Source: Bifidobacterium breve
GTDB lineage: Bacteria; Actinomycetota; Acidimicrobiia; Acidimicrobiales; Ilumatobacteraceae
Direction: 5' to 3'
Assembly: GCA_945901725.1 (NCBI GenBank)
Contig: CAMDLK010000010.1
Location: 1 to 37,796, forward strand
Length of the DNA: 37,796 nt
Under the pieces are notes generated by a model. It saw nothing but the letters and a program-made list of their open reading frames with translations. It did no database searches and was not told the origin of the DNA. A program made the translations under genes and the position numbers. Below, one piece after another: positions 34,428-37,796 of this stretch (position 1 is its first letter; each line of letters begins with the position of its first letter).

Positions 34428-34854
34428 CACCAAAACTGCGCACAGCCCGAAAGTACGTTTCAGCCCACGCCAAACATTGCATTTTCGTTAGTCGAAGTTT
34501 TGATGTACAGCTAGCACGTGCGTCTTTTCTGAATTGCCCATCGATACGTAGGCGCAGGGCCTGGCTCCACACGCGACCATTTTTGAAACGGCTCATGTTG
34601 CGGTATCCAAAATCATGCCGCCGACATGCGTTATAGAAATCAAAACTGCGTCCTGTGCTTTGCACAATCGGTGCCGAACATCCGTCAGTGTTCCAATCAA
34701 GGCGGACATCGTGAGTTGCTGTATCTGCAATAGCCACAAAAACCGGCAAGGAAGTGCGAAACAACAGAGTCTCAGCAACAGTTTGGGCTGAGGGGGGAGG
34801 AAGAGGAGTTACCGAGAGTCCCGCGGCAACAACGAGAGAACACATGATCGACAT
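34420..34854 (-). CDS. Secreted phospholipase A2 of the prokaryotic/fungal type
   Basis: A 144-residue exported protein. A signal peptide (MSIMCSLVVAAGLSVTPLPP, cut probably near SAQ-TVA) precedes a mature domain with DGCSAPIVQSTGRSFDFYNA and CRRHDFGYRN, the catalytic His80-Asp81 core of the small PLA2 family known from Streptomyces violaceoruber and fungi. Four cysteines of the mature part (59, 77, 116, 127) fit two disulfides. It should hydrolyse the sn-2 ester of phospholipids outside the cell. AAAGGAGGT lies 6 bases before ATG 34854, so this start is chosen over GTG 34860. It follows ribH on the same strand after 56 bases and may be read from the riboflavin operon. Confidence 0.88.
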   Translation of the reverse strand: MSIMCSLVVAAGLSVTPLPPPSAQTVAETLLFRTSLPVFVAIADTATHDVRLDWNTDGCSAPIVQSTGRSFDFYNACRRHDFGYRNMSRFKNGRVWSQALRLRIDGQFRKDARASCTSKLRLTKMQCLAWAETYFRAVRSFGAP

Positions 34855-34910
34855 GCGCACCTCCTTTGCTCACAATGTGTGCGCATCGAAGGTGGGAATG
34901 GAACTGGGTT

Positions 34911-35396
34911 CTAGTAGTTGCGGATTGTTTTGAGAAGCAAAGCCATTTCTACGGCACCAACGGCAGCTTCATCACCCTTGTTGTCAATGCCTGGGCCGCT
35001 GCGGTCAATGGCTTGTTGTTCAGTGTTCAAGGTGAGCACACCAAACATCACTGGTATACCAGTTGACATTTGCGCATCCTGAATGCCTCGAGTTGCTGCT
35101 TCACAGACATATTCAAAATGTGGTGTGTCACCACGAATGACGGTGCCTAAGCAAATGACGGCATCAACAGCTCCGGTCTCGGCCAGAACCTTTGCAGCGA
35201 GGGGAACTTCAAACGCACCAGGAACCCAATGTTCCACGATGTCCTTGTCGGCAACGCCGCAACGCTCTAGCCCACGCAATGCGCCGTCGCGTAATGCAGT
35301 CACAATATGGTCATTGAATCGCGCGGACACTATGCCGATACGAAGTCCTTTGCCGTTGAGTTCAGGCATTGCGCCACTTGAACCTGCTCGTGTCAT
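34911..35396 (-). CDS. ribH: 6,7-dimethyl-8-ribityllumazine synthase
   Basis: Lumazine synthase, 161 residues, joins 5-amino-6-ribitylaminouracil and dihydroxybutanone phosphate in the penultimate riboflavin step. IGIVSARFNDHIVTAL, VPGAFEVPLAAK and CLGTVIRGDTPHFEYV with His93 are the active-site segments; the end NKGDEAAVGAVEMALL is typical. The ATG overlaps the ribBA stop as ATGA, with AAGGAG upstream. Confidence 0.97.
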   Translation of the reverse strand: MTRAGSSGAMPELNGKGLRIGIVSARFNDHIVTALRDGALRGLERCGVADKDIVEHWVPGAFEVPLAAKVLAETGAVDAVICLGTVIRGDTPHFEYVCEAATRGIQDAQMSTGIPVMFGVLTLNTEQQAIDRSGPGIDNKGDEAAVGAVEMALLLKTIRNY

Positions 35397-36628
35397 TTGC
35401 CTTCTCCTTGCCCGTCGTGCATATCAATATGGTGACCCATGCGCTGGCGCTTTGTGCGCAAGTACGCCTCATTCTCTGGTGTTGGAATTGTGTTCAGTGA
35501 CACGCGTTCCACAACGGTGAGGCCATAGCCACCAAGACCGCCGTATTTTGCTGGGTTGTTTGTCATCAGTTTGAGTTCGCGCACGCCGAGGTCTGCAAGT
35601 ATCTGCGCACCAATGCCGTACTCACGACTATCAACGGGCAATCCCAATTCAGTGTTGGCATCGACTGTGTCAAAGCCCTCATCTTGCAATGAGTACGCGC
35701 GAATCTTGTGTCCGATACCGATACCGCGACCTTCGTGACCACGCAAGTACACAATGACGCCAGCTCCTGCCTCATCAATCATCTGCATGGCGGTTGCCAA
35801 TTGTGGTCCGCAATCACAACGACGTGAACCAAAGACATCGCCTGTAAGACATTCGCTATGAACCCGAACCAAGACGGGCTCTTGTCCGGTGATGGTTCCC
35901 TTTACAAAGGCAAGGTGCTCAATGTTGTCGATGGTGCTCTTGTATGCAACGCAAGTAAATGTGCCGAACTCAGTTGGAACTGCTGCTTCACCCATGCGCT
36001 CTACAAGGCGTTCATTGTGGCGACGGTATTCAATGAGTTGGGCAATGGAAGACAACAGCAAGTTGTGTTCTGCACAGAACTTACGAAGGTCTGGCAAACG
36101 CATCATGGTGCCGTCGTCATTCTGAATCTCGCAAATCACAGCTGCAGGTTCACACCCAGCCAAACGAGCCAAGTCAACACCAGCTTCCGTATGGCCAGCG
36201 CGCTTCAGTACGCCGCCATTACGTGCCCGCAACGGAAAGATATGTCCGGGGCGAGCAAATGACTTGAATGTCAGTTTTGGATCTGACAATCCCCGCAGTG
36301 TCGCTGCACGATCCGCTGCACTAATTCCGGTGGTGGTTCCTTCAATAAGGTCAACGGTGACAGTGAAAGCGGTGCGCTGGCTTTCTGTGTTTTGTTCCAC
36401 CATCAGCGGAAGACGCAAATCATCACAACGCTCATCAGTCAGTGGGGCAACCACCACGCCGGTTGAGTACCGCACGATGAATGCAAGTTTTTCTGCTGAA
36501 GCGAACTCGGCAGCCATGATGAAGTCGCCTTCGTTCTCGCGGTCTTCGTCGTCAACCATGACAACAATCTCTCCGCGAGCAATTGCTGCAATGACATCTT
36601 CAATGGGGGCAAGGGTGGAATCACTCAT
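35393..36628 (-). CDS. ribBA: Bifunctional DHBP synthase / GTP cyclohydrolase II
   Basis: A 411-residue fusion giving both riboflavin precursors. The N-terminal domain (1-205) makes 3,4-dihydroxy-2-butanone 4-phosphate from ribulose 5-phosphate, with DDEDRENEGD (27-36) and RPGHIFPL (126-133). The C-terminal domain opens the GTP ring, with zinc ligands Cys260, Cys271 and Cys273 in HSECLTGDVFGSRRCDC and RGHEGRGIGIGHKIRAY. The start ATG 36628 has AGGA 6 bases upstream and overlaps ribD as ATGA. A longer in-frame version from 36709 would lie within ribD. Confidence 0.97.
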   Translation of the reverse strand: MSDSTLAPIEDVIAAIARGEIVVMVDDEDRENEGDFIMAAEFASAEKLAFIVRYSTGVVVAPLTDERCDDLRLPLMVEQNTESQRTAFTVTVDLIEGTTTGISAADRAATLRGLSDPKLTFKSFARPGHIFPLRARNGGVLKRAGHTEAGVDLARLAGCEPAAVICEIQNDDGTMMRLPDLRKFCAEHNLLLSSIAQLIEYRRHNERLVERMGEAAVPTEFGTFTCVAYKSTIDNIEHLAFVKGTITGQEPVLVRVHSECLTGDVFGSRRCDCGPQLATAMQMIDEAGAGVIVYLRGHEGRGIGIGHKIRAYSLQDEGFDTVDANTELGLPVDSREYGIGAQILADLGVRELKLMTNNPAKYGGLGGYGLTVVERVSLNTIPTPENEAYLRTKRQRMGHHIDMHDGQGEGK

Positions 36629-37632
36629 GATGTTCCTACTTTCTTTCGTATGGGGTCTAAAACGATTTCTATATCTGCACCGAGTGCAGTGGCTGATACC
36701 AATGTGCAATCAGACAAGGGGAGGGCATCAGAGCCGACAAAAACTCCGGGTGCACTGTCGCTGCCGCTCACTATGGGCGCAACATGAAACACGTACCTAT
36801 TAATAAGGCCTTGTTCGTGGAATGCAGTGGCAACCGTTGCGCCACCCTCAACCATCAACTGCAATACACCTTCATCGCCTAATGAATCGAGCAAGTCTTC
36901 AAGGCTTCCACTCCACACATCGCATGGCTGCACTTTGGCTGTTGCGGATACTGAACCGCTGCGTGACAACACGATGCGACGTGGTGATGCGCCTTCAACA
37001 TGACGCACTGTGAGTTCCGGATCGTCTGCAAGCACAGTGCCAGAGCCGACAACTATGGCGTCGCTCTCTGCACGTAACTGGTGCACACGCACACGAGCTT
37101 CTTCGCCAGTTATCCATCGTGGCCCATTTGGTATTGCTGTACGAGCATCAAGCGTGGTTGCCATCTTCAACATCACAAACGGACGACCTGTGCGACGATG
37201 ATGCAAGTACGGCGCAAGCTGCACAGAAACTTCATCGGCTAACACATCGGTAACAACTTCAACTCCTGCGGCACGCAAGGCATCAAAGCCAGTTCCGGCA
37301 ACTTGTGAATCTGGGTCTGCAATTGCTGCAACAACGCACGAAACGCCAGCAGAAATGATTGCTTGCGTACACGGACCTGTGCGACCGGTGTGTGAACACG
37401 GCTCCAATGTGGAATACAAGGTTGCTCCGCGAACATCACTGCCGCCGTTGTGCGCAGCATTCATCGCAACAATTTCAGCGTGTGGTCCGCCAGGCGGCTT
37501 AGTTGCACCTTCGTACACAGAACCATCAAGACACACAACGACTGCACCAACCCATGGGTTAGGTCGCGCGTGTGTACGCGCGGTGGCAGCCATATGCATG
37601 GCACGACGCATGAGCGTCTCGTGATTGGTCAT
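36625..37632 (-). CDS. ribD: Bifunctional riboflavin deaminase/reductase RibD
   Basis: RibD, 335 residues, performs the deamination and side-chain reduction steps. The zinc deaminase domain has NPWVGAVVV, HAE at 51-53, and Cys79 and Cys88 in PCSHTGRTGPC. The reductase domain from about 150 has FVMLKMATTLDARTA, SDAIVVGSGTVLADDPELT and LMVEGGATVATAFHEQGLI. It is the first gene of the rib operon, directly after the FMN riboswitch. Its ribosome-binding AAGGA lies in the closing stem of that riboswitch. ribE (riboflavin synthase), often next, is not here. Confidence 0.97.
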   Translation of the reverse strand: MTNHETLMRRAMHMAATARTHARPNPWVGAVVVCLDGSVYEGATKPPGGPHAEIVAMNAAHNGGSDVRGATLYSTLEPCSHTGRTGPCTQAIISAGVSCVVAAIADPDSQVAGTGFDALRAAGVEVVTDVLADEVSVQLAPYLHHRRTGRPFVMLKMATTLDARTAIPNGPRWITGEEARVRVHQLRAESDAIVVGSGTVLADDPELTVRHVEGASPRRIVLSRSGSVSATAKVQPCDVWSGSLEDLLDSLGDEGVLQLMVEGGATVATAFHEQGLINRYVFHVAPIVSGSDSAPGVFVGSDALPLSDCTLVSATALGADIEIVLDPIRKKVGTS

Positions 37633-37639
37633 GTTGTGT

Positions 37640-37761
37640 CCTTGCTCCCATCCGGACTCTTACCGTCGGCCTCAGAATTTCACTGAGTCGGCCCTCGCAC
37701 CGAAGTACGAGGGTTCGCGGGCTATACCGCCGGTCGGGACTTTCACCCAAACCCTGCAAGG
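37640..37761 (-). promoter_or_regulatory. FMN riboswitch (RFN element)
   Basis: Read on the minus strand the region contains GGGTGAAAGTCCCGACCGGC, then GGTATAGCCCGCGA, GCCGACTCAGTGAAATTCTG, AGGCCGACGGTAAGAG and GTCCGGATGGGAG, the conserved RFN core in order. P1 is CCTTGC (37761-37756) with GCAAGG (37645-37640). The variable arm CCCTCGTACTTCGGTGCGAGGG is a stable hairpin (P3-P5 side). The 3' strand of P1 holds the AAGGA ribosome-binding site of ribD, so FMN binding should block translation initiation. Confidence 0.95.
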
Positions 37762-37777
37762 GGTGTTTTGTGTACGT

Positions 37778-37795
37778 GAGGGACGAATTTCCCTC
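37778..37795 (-). other. Short hairpin upstream of the FMN riboswitch
   Basis: GAGGGA and TCCCTC arms (6 bp) around a six-base loop, just before the riboswitch on the minus strand, at the window edge. No function can be assigned from what is visible. Confidence 0.3.
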
Positions 37796-37796
37796 G

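Overview
This window is a core-genome stretch of an actinobacterium. The gene order (tuf-rpsJ, the S10/spc/alpha ribosomal run, truA, rplM-rpsI, glmM-glmS, acpS-alr, tsaE-tsaB-rimI-tsaD, groES-groEL), the actinobacterial look of IF1, L16, GroES and S3, and a base composition near 50 percent GC by eye suggest a planktonic Acidimicrobiia-type lineage (Ilumatobacter or acIV relatives). That placement is inference from protein style; there is no 16S rRNA here. I recognise 56 protein genes, one pseudogene, one FMN riboswitch, one CIRCE operator and several hairpins. I see no tRNA, rRNA, CRISPR array, insertion sequence or prophage.

Layout. 1-567: the 3' end of tuf, rpsJ and a strong terminator. 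568-3607: an unusual break in the S10 operon, holding a membrane-anchored HtrA-like protease, the wreck of a phytanoyl-CoA dioxygenase gene and an alpha/beta hydrolase, followed by a structured leader. 3608-14167: rplC to secY, 20 ribosomal protein genes plus secY, tightly packed. 14220-18095: adk, infA (apparently with a CTG start), rpmJ, rpsM, rpsK, rpsD, rpoA, rplQ; map is absent. 18107-19899: truA, rplM, rpsI. 19948-24709: glmM and a glmS-like gene of 1132 codons, almost twice the normal length. 24711-30167: acpS, alr and the overlapping t6A/RimI/Dus genes. 30164-31077: a small coiled-coil membrane protein gene (minus strand) and maf. 31128-33224: CIRCE, groES, groEL, terminator. 33243-34418: a small membrane protein, a 56-residue protein and a Nudix hydrolase gene in overlapping order. 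34420-37761 (minus strand): FMN riboswitch, ribD, ribBA, ribH and a secreted phospholipase A2 gene.

How the genes work together. Most of the window makes ribosomes and RNA polymerase alpha. It is followed by envelope precursor supply (GlmM and GlmS towards UDP-GlcNAc, Alr towards D-alanine), phosphopantetheinylation of ACP, tRNA modification (TruA, TsaB/D/E, Dus), protein folding, and flavin synthesis under FMN control.

The best candidates for something new are the oversized GlmS-like enzyme with an N-terminal insertion and a C-terminal extension of about 300 residues, the CTG-initiated infA, a hairpin leader before rplC, a set of minus-10-like hexamers lying 6-7 bases before ATG codons that lack a Shine-Dalgarno sequence (probable leaderless genes), and a secreted phospholipase A2 gene at the end of the riboflavin operon.
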